From positions 146,915 through 210,914 of the forward strand of contig JBDSQB010000017.1 in NCBI GenBank assembly GCA_039930045.1: a stretch of 64,000 nt of DNA, written 5' to 3'. Positions within the stretch are counted from its first letter, which is position 1; every line of letters begins with the position of its first letter. The translations under genes were made by a program, and so were the position numbers. Positions 44,530-53,159 of this stretch are shown in pieces. The notes beneath the pieces were generated by a model. The model had not been told where the DNA came from, did not search any database, and saw only the letters and a program-made list of their open reading frames with translations. The DNA comes from Chthoniobacterales bacterium. Its GTDB lineage: Bacteria > Verrucomicrobiota > Verrucomicrobiia > Chthoniobacterales > DASVRZ01.

Positions 44530-45006
44530 TCAACCAAAGAGATCCAATTGCCCCGCTTTCGTGGGGCTGAGCGGCTCTTGAATCTCCGGCAGCGGAGTTT
44601 CCTCCAGTTCTTCCTCGGTGGAAAAATCTTCCGCCTCCACACTCGCCGCCGCCAAGGCTGGCTCGGGAATCATTTCCTCGATCTCTTCCACCTCGGGGAA
44701 GTCCACGATTTCTTCCTCGGGCTCCGGGACGACTTCCATGGCAATCGGCTCGGCGGCTTGGGCCAGAGTCGAATCTGACTCGACTGGCAGCGTGGATTGC
44801 ACTAGCCGGGCGATGATTTGCTGCATCGTTTCGCCAGATTCCTCGATCATCCGGGTGAGTTGCTGGAGCGTTTTCTCCGGCAAAATGATTTGCACGAAAA
44901 ACTGTTTCCCCGCCCGCAGACGCTCCCGGCGGCGGCGTTGCGCGTCGCGAAGTTGCACCAGACGTTTCTTCTTCTGGGCCAGAGTGGGGCTCTTGGGTTT
45001 GCTCAT
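44530..45006 (-). CDS. hypothetical protein with a C-terminal sliding-clamp-binding motif
   Basis: A 158-residue soluble protein. The N-terminal third is basic (KKKRLVQLRDAQRRRRERLR) and resembles a ribbon-helix-helix or basic helix region (FVQIILPEKTLQQLTRMIEE). The middle is highly acidic (EPEEEIVDFPEVEEIEEMIPE). The final residues are QLDLFG (153-158), an exact match to the pentapeptide QL[SD]LF that docks on the beta sliding clamp. The start at 45006 is preferred over 45048. No operon partners are obvious. A role in replication or repair, or as a clamp-tethered regulator, is inferred from the motif. Confidence 0.6.
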   Translation of the reverse strand: MSKPKSPTLAQKKKRLVQLRDAQRRRRERLRAGKQFFVQIILPEKTLQQLTRMIEESGETMQQIIARLVQSTLPVESDSTLAQAAEPIAMEVVPEPEEEIVDFPEVEEIEEMIPEPALAAASVEAEDFSTEEELEETPLPEIQEPLSPTKAGQLDLFG

Positions 45007-45069
45007 GCGGGGTGGAGGCAGCGTAGGGAAGCCCACCCAAAATGTCACCGCAAAAAACGCTCCACTTCC

Positions 45070-46401
45070 TCAGAGCTGCGTTTGCACGACCGTGAACACG
45101 TCCTTCGCGTCCAGATAACCCGTTAATTTCTCCGAGCCCGTGCCGCTGCTGAAAATAAGCGGATCATCCACCACATTGAGCGATTCGGGCGTGAAAACCG
45201 TGGACGGCTCCACGGCGGCGCTCGGCGGGAGCTGGGGCGGCGTCGGCTCCGGCGTCGGATGTTCCGGCAACGGCGGCTCGGGGACAATCAGCGACGGCAA
45301 CACCTCACCCTCGCGTTTCGGCGTCGGCTTCGCGGCAGGCGCGGGAGGCAGCGCGTGCGGCCCGGTGCTCCAGGTGAGACTCGGAATCCCGTGAGCGTTC
45401 ACGCCGAGGACGGCGGCGCCTTGGTCCTGCCGAAACGGATAGCCATTCATCCGAAAACCGCCCGGAGCCTGCTTGCCGGCGACCACGATGAGCGCACTGT
45501 CGCCCGCATAACGCCGGGCCACGGCGACCGCGTTGTCGAGGGCGATGGTTTCCGCGAGAAAGTTTTCACCGTCGTTGCCGCGCGCGGCTTTTTCGATCAA
45601 CCCGGCGTCGATCACGAGGAAATAACCTTTCGTATTGTATTGCAGGAGCGAGATGGCGGATTTCACGAGTTCCTCCAGCGACGGCTCCTCGGTGGCCATG
45701 GCGCGGCTGTTGGAAAGTTCCCCACGATTAAAAATCCCGAGCGTGCGCGGCGCGAGCCACGACTGAATCGCAGTCAGCTCGGCCTTGGTGCGGGCCACGG
45801 TCCAGTTCTTCTGGCGCAGGGCCAAAATGAGGTCCTGGCCATCGGTGCGCACGCCGCCTTTATCCACGGGGAGAAAATATTTCTCACCGCCGCCGAGGAG
45901 CAGATCGACGTTCTCCAAGTCGGGCAATTCGGATGCAACTCCCGTGCGATTTTGCCCGTCGGTCTGATGGGAAAAATAGGCCGCGACGGCGGGATCGACC
46001 ACCGACGCATTCGTGACGACGCCCGTTTTGCGTCCGGCGCGCGCGGCGAGTTCCAGGAGAGTGGCGATCTTTTTGCCGTCTGAATCGACTGAAAGTCCGT
46101 TCTGGTTCACCCGGCGACCGGTCGCCAGCGACGAGGCGGCGGCGGCAGCGTCGGGCACCGCGAATTCATTGGAAGTCAGCTTTAGCAAACCCAGGTGCGG
46201 CAGCGACTCCAGCGCGAGATTTTTGTCCGCGCCGCCCTCGTAAATGCGGGCCGCCGCGAGCGACGACGTATTCAGCCCGTCGCCGGTAATGAGGATGATC
46301 GCGAAGGGTTTTTGCACCACCCACGACTTGAAATAGAGCACGCCGGCCAGAATGAAGAGCGCGATGCAAGTGAGGGCGATGAGCAGGTTCCGGGTCTTCA
46401 T
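45070..46401 (-). CDS. alkaline-phosphatase-family protein, catalytically inactive by sequence
   Basis: A 443-residue PhoA-type protein with an N-terminal signal/anchor helix (LIALTCIALFILAGVLYF). The scaffold is clear: ITGDGL (Asp41 kept), SLATGRRVNQNG, LLLGGGEKYF and GYFLVIDAGLIEKAARG. The nucleophilic Ser of the DSA motif is Ala85 (PDAAAAASSLATG). The TADH metal-binding segment reads VAGKQ with Gly309 and Lys310, and the other zinc-ligand histidines are missing. It should therefore not hydrolyse phosphomonoesters. The C-terminal 100 residues include a Pro-rich linker (VPEPPLPEHPTPEPTPPQLP) and a small domain. Start ATG 46401 is chosen at the signal helix. Confidence 0.85.
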   Translation of the reverse strand: MKTRNLLIALTCIALFILAGVLYFKSWVVQKPFAIILITGDGLNTSSLAAARIYEGGADKNLALESLPHLGLLKLTSNEFAVPDAAAAASSLATGRRVNQNGLSVDSDGKKIATLLELAARAGRKTGVVTNASVVDPAVAAYFSHQTDGQNRTGVASELPDLENVDLLLGGGEKYFLPVDKGGVRTDGQDLILALRQKNWTVARTKAELTAIQSWLAPRTLGIFNRGELSNSRAMATEEPSLEELVKSAISLLQYNTKGYFLVIDAGLIEKAARGNDGENFLAETIALDNAVAVARRYAGDSALIVVAGKQAPGGFRMNGYPFRQDQGAAVLGVNAHGIPSLTWSTGPHALPPAPAAKPTPKREGEVLPSLIVPEPPLPEHPTPEPTPPQLPPSAAVEPSTVFTPESLNVVDDPLIFSSGTGSEKLTGYLDAKDVFTVVQTQL

Positions 46402-46495
46402 ACAAATGGAAGTCGGATGGTTCACCACTCCATCATCCCTGTAAACAGACGATTTTTAAGTTTGCCCGACGCGCCCGAATGAGGAAACTCCCCCC

Positions 46496-48031
46496 ATGGC
46501 AAAACCTGTGGTCCTCATTATTCGCGACGGCTGGGGCATTAATCCCCGTGGAAAAGAACATGCTGCCGAAGATGGCAACGCCACCCTCCTCGCACACACC
46601 CCGTTTCACGACCAACTTTACGCCACCTATCCCGGCTCGACTTTGAGCGCGAGCGGACTCGACGTCGGCCTGCCGCCGGGCCAGATGGGCAACTCCGAAG
46701 TCGGCCACCTCAATCTCGGTGCCGGGCGCATCGTTTATCAGGACTTCACCCGCATCAACCTCGCCATTCAGCAGGGTGAACTCGCCAAAAACCCCGTCCT
46801 CCTCACCGCGCTCGGCCAGGCCAAAACCACCCGACTCCACCTAATCGGCCTCGTCTCCGATGGCGGCGTCCACAGCCACCAGGACCACCTCATCGCCCTC
46901 ACGAAGATCGCCGCCGCCAACGGCGTCACCGACATCATGATCCACGCCATCACCGACGGACGCGACACCTCGCCCACCGGCGGCGCGGGTTATCTCGAGA
47001 CCGTCGAAGCGGGCATCGCCGGCACCGGCGCACAGATCGCCACCGTCATCGGACGCTACTTCGCCATGGACCGCGACAAACGCTGGGACCGCAACAAACT
47101 CGCCTGGGACGCCATCGTTCTCGGCCGCGGCACCTTCTCCGAAAAGCAGCCCTCCGAGGCCGTCCGCTTCCTCTACGCCAGCGAACCGCGCGGCGACGAA
47201 TTTCTCCCGCCCACCATCTTCTCCCATCCAAATGAAACTCGCATCCGCGACGGCGACGTCGTCCTGTGGTTTAACTTCCGGGCCGACCGCGCGCGCCAGC
47301 TTTCCGACGCCCTCCTCGTGCCCGACTTCCTCAGCTTCGAGCGTGAAGTCTTTCCCAAGGTCCACTTCGTCAGCCTCACGCAATACGACAAAAAATATAA
47401 CGTCCCCGTCCTCTTCCAGCCGCAGACCCTCGACAACATCCTCGGCAAAGTCGTCTCCGACGCCGGGCTAAAGCAACTCCGCATCGCCGAAACCGAGAAA
47501 TACCCGCACGTCACCTACTTCTTTAATGGCGGCGTGGAGATCGCCTACCCCGGCGAAGACCGCATGATCGTCCCCTCGCCGAAAGTCGCCACCTATGACC
47601 TCCAGCCCGAGATGAACGCCGAACAAGTCACCACCGAACTCCTCGCCGTCATCGACCGCTACGACCTCGTCATCCTGAATTTCGCCAACCCCGACATGGT
47701 CGGCCACACCGGCGTCGTCGAAGCGGGCATCAAAGCCGTGGAAAAAATCGACGACTGCGTCCGGCGCGTCGTGGAAAAAGTGCTCGCGCTCGGCGGCAAA
47801 CTGCTCATCACCGCCGACCACGGCAACTGCGAACTCATGCGCAACCCCGACGGCAGCCCGAACACCGCGCACACCACCAACCTCGTGCATTTCATCTACG
47901 TCGGAGCCGATTCAAGTCAGATCAAAATGGAACCCGGCATCCTCGCCGACGTCTCCCCCACGTTGCTAGCGCTCCTTGGAGTCGCCCAGCCCAAGGAAAT
48001 GACCGGCCACAGCTTGGTCATTAATCATTAG
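46496..48031 (+). CDS. gpmI: 2,3-bisphosphoglycerate-independent phosphoglycerate mutase
   Basis: A 511-residue metalloenzyme interconverting 3- and 2-phosphoglycerate in glycolysis. Signature residues: IIRDGWG with metal Asp11, the catalytic Ser67 in MGNSEVGH, HAITDGRDT, and the C-terminal metal site ITADHGNCE with HTTNLVHF. Length matches the family. Third-codon C bias is strong, as in the transaldolase gene, which suggests high expression. Confidence 0.97.
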   Translation: MAKPVVLIIRDGWGINPRGKEHAAEDGNATLLAHTPFHDQLYATYPGSTLSASGLDVGLPPGQMGNSEVGHLNLGAGRIVYQDFTRINLAIQQGELAKNPVLLTALGQAKTTRLHLIGLVSDGGVHSHQDHLIALTKIAAANGVTDIMIHAITDGRDTSPTGGAGYLETVEAGIAGTGAQIATVIGRYFAMDRDKRWDRNKLAWDAIVLGRGTFSEKQPSEAVRFLYASEPRGDEFLPPTIFSHPNETRIRDGDVVLWFNFRADRARQLSDALLVPDFLSFEREVFPKVHFVSLTQYDKKYNVPVLFQPQTLDNILGKVVSDAGLKQLRIAETEKYPHVTYFFNGGVEIAYPGEDRMIVPSPKVATYDLQPEMNAEQVTTELLAVIDRYDLVILNFANPDMVGHTGVVEAGIKAVEKIDDCVRRVVEKVLALGGKLLITADHGNCELMRNPDGSPNTAHTTNLVHFIYVGADSSQIKMEPGILADVSPTLLALLGVAQPKEMTGHSLVINH

Positions 48032-48047
48032 GATTTAGTCATTAACC

Positions 48048-48124
48048 GGCCATAGGAATGGCATTTGTGGGAATGAAAGAGGGGTTCCGCTGGACCAGAC
48101 GGGTGCTGGCAGGATGAAAATGGA
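48048..48124 (+). repeat. second, diverged copy of the 42-bp minisatellite unit
   Basis: The stretch GGCCATAGGAATGGCATTT at 48048-48066 matches the first unit of the array at 28935 (GGCCACAGGAATGGCATTT) with one mismatch. GGTGCTGGCAGGATGAAAA at 48102-48120 matches the shared core of the later units. Both loci have the same order, so this is a dispersed copy of the same repeat, here between gpmI and a sensor kinase gene. Confidence 0.75.
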
Positions 48125-48128
48125 AGTG

Positions 48129-49247
48129 TCAGCTCGCTGGTGGGGCGGGGATGGTGAAGGTGGCGCCTGCGCCTTGGGTGCTTTCGGCGGCGACGGTGCC
48201 GCCGTGCGCTTCCACGATTTGTTTCACGATGGCGAGGCCGAGTCCGGTGCCTTCCTTCTCGGGGTCGGTGGACATTTTGTCGAAAACTCGGGAGAGCATT
48301 TCCAAGGGGACTCCGGCGCCGTTGTCGTGGACGACGCAGGTGACGGCGCCCGCTTCGGCGCTCGCGCTGACGATGACCCGGCCTTGGGCGGCGTATTTGA
48401 AGGCGTTGCCGAGGAGGTTTTGGAAGACTTGGGAGAGGAGCCCGGCGTCGGCAAAGATGGTGAGGGCGCGCGGGATCTCGTTGATGACGTCGATGGCGTG
48501 GTTGGACGCGATGGATCGGAGGTCGATGATGAGGCGTTGCACAAGGGGCCAGAGCTCGAAGGTGCGGCAGTCGGGTTGAAAAACCGTGCCGGTGCCGGAG
48601 GGTTGCACGTTGGTTTCGAGCACGCGTTTCACGAGGTCTTCGACGCGCTGGAGGTTGCGGCAGAGGATCTCAAAGAGGTCGCTGGTGTCGGCGAGGGTCT
48701 CTGCGGGGAGGCTTAGTTTCAACTCGTCCACGAGGAGCGAGGCGGCGTTGAGCGGGGTGCGCAGGTCGTGCGCGATGAAGGCGAGGTGCTCGTCTTCCTG
48801 CTCTTTGCGGATGTGCGCCTGCTGCGCCACGTAGCCCATGACGGCGAGCCGCACGGCTTCATCGATCTGGCGGTGGATGATGCGGGCGGCCTCGCCGACG
48901 ACGCAGAGGCCGTGTCGTTCCGCAATGGTGATGAAGGCGATGCGCAGGATATTGTACTCCGCAACGACTTCACCCACGTCCAGGCCATCATACAAACGCT
49001 GGACGCCGTGGACGGGTGAACTGCCGTTGGTGGGTTGGGCGGACACGTCGCCCTCGCGGACCAGTGTGAGGGCGCGCGTGATCTCCGCCACGATGTCGGG
49101 CATGTGATCGGTGAGCGTGGGTTTGTCGAGATTCAGATCGCTGAGGAGCTTGCCAGCCTGCAAGCGCCATTCGGCAATGATCTCTTCATGACTCTTGGCA
49201 AAAACTTCGGCCAGGTCCTCGACGGTGTAATGTTCTTGGGAAGGCAT
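48129..49247 (-). CDS. sensor histidine kinase with RsbRD-type N-terminal domain
   Basis: A 372-residue soluble kinase. The N-terminal four-helix domain (about residues 10-145: FAKSHEEIIAEWRLQAGKLL; YDGLDVGEVVAEYNILR) looks like the RsbRD N-terminal sensor module. HisKA follows with FIAHDLRTPLN and phospho-acceptor His160. The ATPase domain has the N box (QNLLGNAFKYA), G1 (DNGAGVP) and G2 (GTGLGLAI). No cognate regulator is adjacent. The signal is unknown. Confidence 0.88.
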   Translation of the reverse strand: MPSQEHYTVEDLAEVFAKSHEEIIAEWRLQAGKLLSDLNLDKPTLTDHMPDIVAEITRALTLVREGDVSAQPTNGSSPVHGVQRLYDGLDVGEVVAEYNILRIAFITIAERHGLCVVGEAARIIHRQIDEAVRLAVMGYVAQQAHIRKEQEDEHLAFIAHDLRTPLNAASLLVDELKLSLPAETLADTSDLFEILCRNLQRVEDLVKRVLETNVQPSGTGTVFQPDCRTFELWPLVQRLIIDLRSIASNHAIDVINEIPRALTIFADAGLLSQVFQNLLGNAFKYAAQGRVIVSASAEAGAVTCVVHDNGAGVPLEMLSRVFDKMSTDPEKEGTGLGLAIVKQIVEAHGGTVAAESTQGAGATFTIPAPPAS

Positions 49248-49316
49248 GGGCCAGACTGTGCACGCGACTGGGCTCGTTGGCCAGTGAGCAAATCCCCATC
49301 GCGGCGCTCTTCGGGA

Positions 49317-49946
49317 CTAAACTTTTTGCGGGCTGGACGCGGGCGATTTGGGGAAGAGGCGGGGCTTCAGGACGCGGGCGAGTTCCAGTGCAATCAGCGG
49401 AAAAATGAGCCAGCGCGAGTCGTGCCAGTGGCCCTTGCCGGCGATGGTTTGGTGCCAGAGGAGGAGTGCGGCGGCCACGTAGGCGAGGCGGTGGAGGCGT
49501 TTCCAAGTGCGTCCGCCGAGTTTGCGCATGGACCAGTTGTTGCTTGTGAGCGCGAGGACGATGAGGAGGGTGAGCCCGGCGAGTCCGAACCAAATGAAGG
49601 GCTTGGAGAAGCTTTTCAAGATGGCAGCGGGGTCGCCCTCATAGAGCACATGGCAGGCGAAATGGAGCACGCCGTAGATGCAGGCCGCGACGCCGATCCA
49701 GCGGCGGTGGCGGTTGAGAGCCGCGACGAGGGGCGATTTCGAAAAGAGGACGCGCAACGGGGTGAGGGCGAGGACGGCGACGAGGAGCCAGATGGCGATC
49801 TGACCCGACTGGTGGAGGAGTTTTTCGAGGGGATTGGCTCCGAGATGGCCGGTGAGGAGCGGGACGATGAGGAGTCCGATGCCGAGCCCGAGCAGGATGA
49901 CGAGCGCGGTGAGTTTGTGGCCAATGAGGCGCGAGAGGAGGAGCAT
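49317..49946 (-). CDS. msrQ: MsrQ, heme-binding membrane subunit of MsrPQ
   Basis: A 209-residue six-helix ferric-reductase-like protein that passes electrons from quinol to MsrP for repair of oxidised methionine in the periplasm. Conserved pieces include RRWIGVAACIYGVLHF with a heme-ligand His, SMRKLGGRTWKRLHRLAYVAAALLLWH with further ligands, and GHWHDSRW. It is encoded next to msrP on the same strand, 12 bases downstream, the standard arrangement. Confidence 0.9.
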   Translation of the reverse strand: MLLLSRLIGHKLTALVILLGLGIGLLIVPLLTGHLGANPLEKLLHQSGQIAIWLLVAVLALTPLRVLFSKSPLVAALNRHRRWIGVAACIYGVLHFACHVLYEGDPAAILKSFSKPFIWFGLAGLTLLIVLALTSNNWSMRKLGGRTWKRLHRLAYVAAALLLWHQTIAGKGHWHDSRWLIFPLIALELARVLKPRLFPKSPASSPQKV

Positions 49947-49958
49947 CCAGCGGCGGAG

Positions 49959-50897
49959 TTAGAAGTTTTTCTTGAGGTCGAGCCCGGTGTAGAGCGCGGC
50001 GACTTCCTTTTCATAGCCGTTGAACTTGAGCGTGGGTTTCTTGCTGGAGAAAAAACCGCCGCCGATGACGCGTTCGCTGGCCTGGCTCCAGCGCGGATGA
50101 TCGACCTCGGGATTGACGTTGGCGTAGAAGCCGTATTCGGAGGGAGCCATGGTGTTCCAGAGGGTGTCGGGTTGCTTGTCCACGAAGTCGATTTTGACGA
50201 TGGATTTCGCGCCTTTGAATCCGTATTTCCACGGGACGACGAGGCGAATCGGCGCGCCGTTTTGGTTGGGCAGTTTTTTACCATAGAGGCCGGTGGCGAG
50301 GAAGGCGAGTTCGTGCCGGGCCTCGGCAATGGTGAGCCCCTCGGTATAGGGCCAGTGGAAGCTGCCATTGCGCTGGCCGGGGCAATGCTCGGGGTCGAGG
50401 AAGGAGGTAAACTGGATGTATTTCGCCTCGGGCTTGGGCGCGGCCAGATCGACGAGCCGGGCGAGCGGGTAGCCATCCCAAGGAATGACCATGGACCAGG
50501 CCTCGACGCAGCGGTGGCGGTAGTTGCGCTGCTCGACGGTGCCGAGGGCGGCGAGGAGATCGTCGATGGCAAAGGTGGCGGGCTTGTCGCAAAGGCCACC
50601 GATGGCGACGCTCCACGGGCGGGTTTTCCAGCCTTGGTTGGCGAGTGTGGCGGGCTCTTCCTTGGAGAGACCCCATTCGTAGAAATTATTGTAACTCGTG
50701 ACGTCGGATTCCTTGGTGAGGGCGGTGCCGTCGAGTTTGTAGGAAGAATTGAGGGAAGCCGCGTCGGCGAACGATGGGAAGAGGGCGGTGCCAGCGAGTC
50801 CCATGCCGACGCGGACGAGGAATTCGCGCCGTCGCAAAAAATCCGAGTGCGAGGTGACGGCGGAGTCAGGCAATTCCCAAGAGCGTGATGGATTCAT
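49959..50897 (-). CDS. msrP: MsrP, periplasmic methionine sulfoxide reductase, molybdopterin enzyme
   Basis: A 312-residue sulfite-oxidase-family enzyme. A Tat signal, RRREFL at residues 22-27 followed by VRVGMGLAGTALF, exports it folded. The Mo-ligand cysteine is in RHRCVEAWSM (Cys130). VVPWKYGFKGAKSI and the HPRWSQASER end of the catalytic core are typical. It repairs oxidised methionine residues in periplasmic proteins. The start at 50897 is chosen because the upstream codons of the longer frame look non-coding. Confidence 0.93.
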   Translation of the reverse strand: MNPSRSWELPDSAVTSHSDFLRRREFLVRVGMGLAGTALFPSFADAASLNSSYKLDGTALTKESDVTSYNNFYEWGLSKEEPATLANQGWKTRPWSVAIGGLCDKPATFAIDDLLAALGTVEQRNYRHRCVEAWSMVIPWDGYPLARLVDLAAPKPEAKYIQFTSFLDPEHCPGQRNGSFHWPYTEGLTIAEARHELAFLATGLYGKKLPNQNGAPIRLVVPWKYGFKGAKSIVKIDFVDKQPDTLWNTMAPSEYGFYANVNPEVDHPRWSQASERVIGGGFFSSKKPTLKFNGYEKEVAALYTGLDLKKNF

Positions 50898-50973
50898 AGT
50901 TGGATGATTACTGGAGTTGAGCGACAAACGCCCGAGATATTCCCGAGTTATACGAGTTTCAGGCCACTGCGGA

Positions 50974-51672
50974 TCAATCCTGTGTCGGGCGGTCCATGAG
51001 GGCGAGGATGTGGGTCTGCTTTTCGCCGTAGGTGAGGCTGTGAAAACGGCGGATTTCTTCGATGCGGCGGACGCCGTTCAGCGTGTCGAGGTGGCGGGTG
51101 TAGGTCTCGGCGAGTTCGCCGGTTTCGAGGTAGCGTCCGCGCAGATTCGGATCGGCGTAGGCGTGGGGTGTTTGGCTTTGAAACAAATGAAAGCGCAGCC
51201 AGCGGCGGTCCATCTGCGAGGTGCGCTGGGTTTTGCGGAAGAAGGCGACGAACATCAAAAGGACGAGATAGGTATCGACCTGGGCCTGAAGTTCGAGGTT
51301 GCGGATGAAGCTTTCGTCGGTGATGACGCGCTGGCCGTTTTTGAACTGGAGCGCGGCGTGCAGAGCGTGGTTGATTTCTTCCACGAAGGCGATGAGGGAT
51401 TGGATGTTGGCGTTGTTAATGCCAGCGCGCGGGTCGTTTTTTTCGAGTTGCCCGATGAGCCAGCCGGAGTAGTAGATGCCGATGTGAAGCTGGTCGCCGG
51501 CGGTGCGGAGGAAGGTGCGGGCGAGTTCGCTGAGTTCCACGGCACTGGCTCCGGCGAGGCGGGTGAGTTGCTGGCAGCGGCGCGTGTCGATGAGGCAATC
51601 TTCGAGGTTGATCCCGACGCTGGCGTAGGTGCGCTCGAAGAGGCGCTGAATCTCGCTGAAGAGCGTGCTCAT
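50974..51672 (-). CDS. hypothetical protein, helical
   Basis: A 232-residue soluble protein with no recognised family. It appears helical throughout, with TFLRTAGDQLHIGIYYSGWLIGQL, ESFIRNLELQAQVDTYLVLLMFVAFF and a polar C-terminus (RRFHSLTYGEKQTHILALMDRP). There is no signal peptide. It follows the gene at 51677-52360 with a gap of 4 bases, so the two form a tight pair, and lies 76 bases before msrP. Confidence 0.65.
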   Translation of the reverse strand: MSTLFSEIQRLFERTYASVGINLEDCLIDTRRCQQLTRLAGASAVELSELARTFLRTAGDQLHIGIYYSGWLIGQLEKNDPRAGINNANIQSLIAFVEEINHALHAALQFKNGQRVITDESFIRNLELQAQVDTYLVLLMFVAFFRKTQRTSQMDRRWLRFHLFQSQTPHAYADPNLRGRYLETGELAETYTRHLDTLNGVRRIEEIRRFHSLTYGEKQTHILALMDRPTQD

Positions 51673-51676
51673 GGTT

Positions 51677-52360
51677 TTAGGAAATCAGAGGCAGATGGGT
51701 GTCGTCGCCCAGATTGATGAATTGGTCGGCCAAGCGGTTGAGCGCGAGCCGGACATCGTGAAAACGCTCGGCGAGGTTTCGGTAGATCGGAGTCAGATCG
51801 CAACGGCGTGCAACGCTGTGCTCGGCGGCGACTTTGTAGCTGGCGCTGCCCATTTCCTCGTAGAAACTGACATCCGGCGCGCCTCGCTCGCAACGGCGGC
51901 GAACATTCTCGTGGAGGATGCCGGAGATGAAGAGCGAGTAATTGCCGACGTGCGCACGAATCTGGAAGGTCTGGTGATCGTTGGCCCGGCGCAGGGCGAG
52001 CATAAGGTCCGATAAGTATGTAACTCCACCGCCGGTGGGAGATTCCATTTGGCTGGAGTTGGAGAACGCCGTGAGCAGCGACGCGACGTAGTCGGCCAGG
52101 GCGCGGTCACCGAGTGCTGTGTCTTTTAGGACAGCTCTGGTCAAAATGTAGAAGTAGAGCTGGGGCGAAATGGTCAGATGGCCCATTCCACTGAGGACGG
52201 CGTCGCGCAATCGATCGTGATCGAGGATGCAATCCCGCGCCTCCTGATCGGTGAGCAACTCGACGAGGGAGACCTCGCTTTCCGCTGATTGGGAGAGTGT
52301 GCGGACGATGTAACTGAAATCTTCCGCCGTGAACCGCGACCGACAATTAGCTTGTATCAT
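51677..52360 (-). CDS. hypothetical protein, helical, first of a two-gene pair
   Basis: A 227-residue soluble protein without recognised motifs: FTAEDFSYIVRTLSQSAES, LYFYILTRAVLKDTALGDR and VTYLSDLMLALRRANDHQ. Predicted helical, with acidic and basic surface patches. It begins the pair completed by the gene at 50974. Both are plausible genes by codon use. The start ATG at 52360 lies back-to-back with the GT2 gene cluster. Confidence 0.65.
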   Translation of the reverse strand: MIQANCRSRFTAEDFSYIVRTLSQSAESEVSLVELLTDQEARDCILDHDRLRDAVLSGMGHLTISPQLYFYILTRAVLKDTALGDRALADYVASLLTAFSNSSQMESPTGGGVTYLSDLMLALRRANDHQTFQIRAHVGNYSLFISGILHENVRRRCERGAPDVSFYEEMGSASYKVAAEHSVARRCDLTPIYRNLAERFHDVRLALNRLADQFINLGDDTHLPLIS

Positions 52361-52451
52361 CGGGTCTTAAGTATGAGCAGCCGACGTGCCAAATCAAGCG
52401 CGGACATTCCCACTTGCCGCAGTTGTGAACGAGCGTGTAGAAATTTCCCGC

Positions 52452-53144
52452 ATGAATCCGTGCCTGTCTGTCGTGATGCCCGCCTACAACGAGGAAAAGA
52501 CTCTCGCCGAAGTGGTGGCCGCCGTGCTCGCGCAAACGATGGTCGGCGAGCTGATCATCGTGGACGACGCCTCGCGCGACGGGACTTGGGGTGTGTTGGA
52601 AAAACTGGCGACGCAGGACTCCCGGATCAAGGCCTATCAGCACAAGACGAATGCCGGCAAAGGTGCAGCCTTGCGCACTGGCTTTGAGAATGCCACGCAG
52701 CCCTACGTTTTAATCCAGGACGCCGACTTAGAATACGATCCGGGCGAATACGCGAAACTGCTCGGCCCGATCTTGCGAGGACGCGCCGATGTGGTCTTTG
52801 GATCGCGGTTTCTCGGCTCCGAAGAGCATCGCGTGCTCTACTACTGGCACTCGGTGGGGAACCAATTTCTCACGACTTTGAGCAATATGTTCACGAACCT
52901 GAACATCTCCGACATGGAGACCTGCTACAAAGTGTTCCGCCGGGAAATCATCCAGCGCATCACCATCGAAGAGAATCGTTTTGGCTTCGAGCCGGAGATC
53001 ACCGCCAAAGTCGCGAAAATGAACGTTCGCATCTACGAAGTCGCCGTTTCCTACCACGGCCGCACTTACGCCGAAGGCAAAAAGATCGGCTGGAAAGACG
53101 GCCTCAGCGCCATCCGCTGCATCCTGAAATACGGCATCCGGTAG
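52452..53144 (+). CDS. GT2 glycosyltransferase, DPM1/GtrB-like
   Basis: A 230-residue family 2 glycosyltransferase. The nucleotide-sugar fold has SVVMPAYNEEKTL, IIVDDASRDGT and the metal-binding DADLEYDP. Further motifs GSRFLG and a METCYKVFRREI segment match polyprenyl-phosphate mannose- or glucose-transferases of the DPM1 type, which make lipid-linked sugar donors. No C-terminal membrane helices are present. The ATG at 52452 is chosen as the start of the fold. It begins the large polysaccharide locus that follows. Confidence 0.88.
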   Translation: MNPCLSVVMPAYNEEKTLAEVVAAVLAQTMVGELIIVDDASRDGTWGVLEKLATQDSRIKAYQHKTNAGKGAALRTGFENATQPYVLIQDADLEYDPGEYAKLLGPILRGRADVVFGSRFLGSEEHRVLYYWHSVGNQFLTTLSNMFTNLNISDMETCYKVFRREIIQRITIEENRFGFEPEITAKVAKMNVRIYEVAVSYHGRTYAEGKKIGWKDGLSAIRCILKYGIR

Positions 53145-53159
53145 AAAGTCCTCCGCAAC

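Noticed and set aside
49035..50888. Plus-strand frame of 617 codons opposite msrPQ
   Set aside because: Extremely Glu/Gly/Asp-rich product without domains, spanning two well-identified minus-strand genes. It is a frame shadow.
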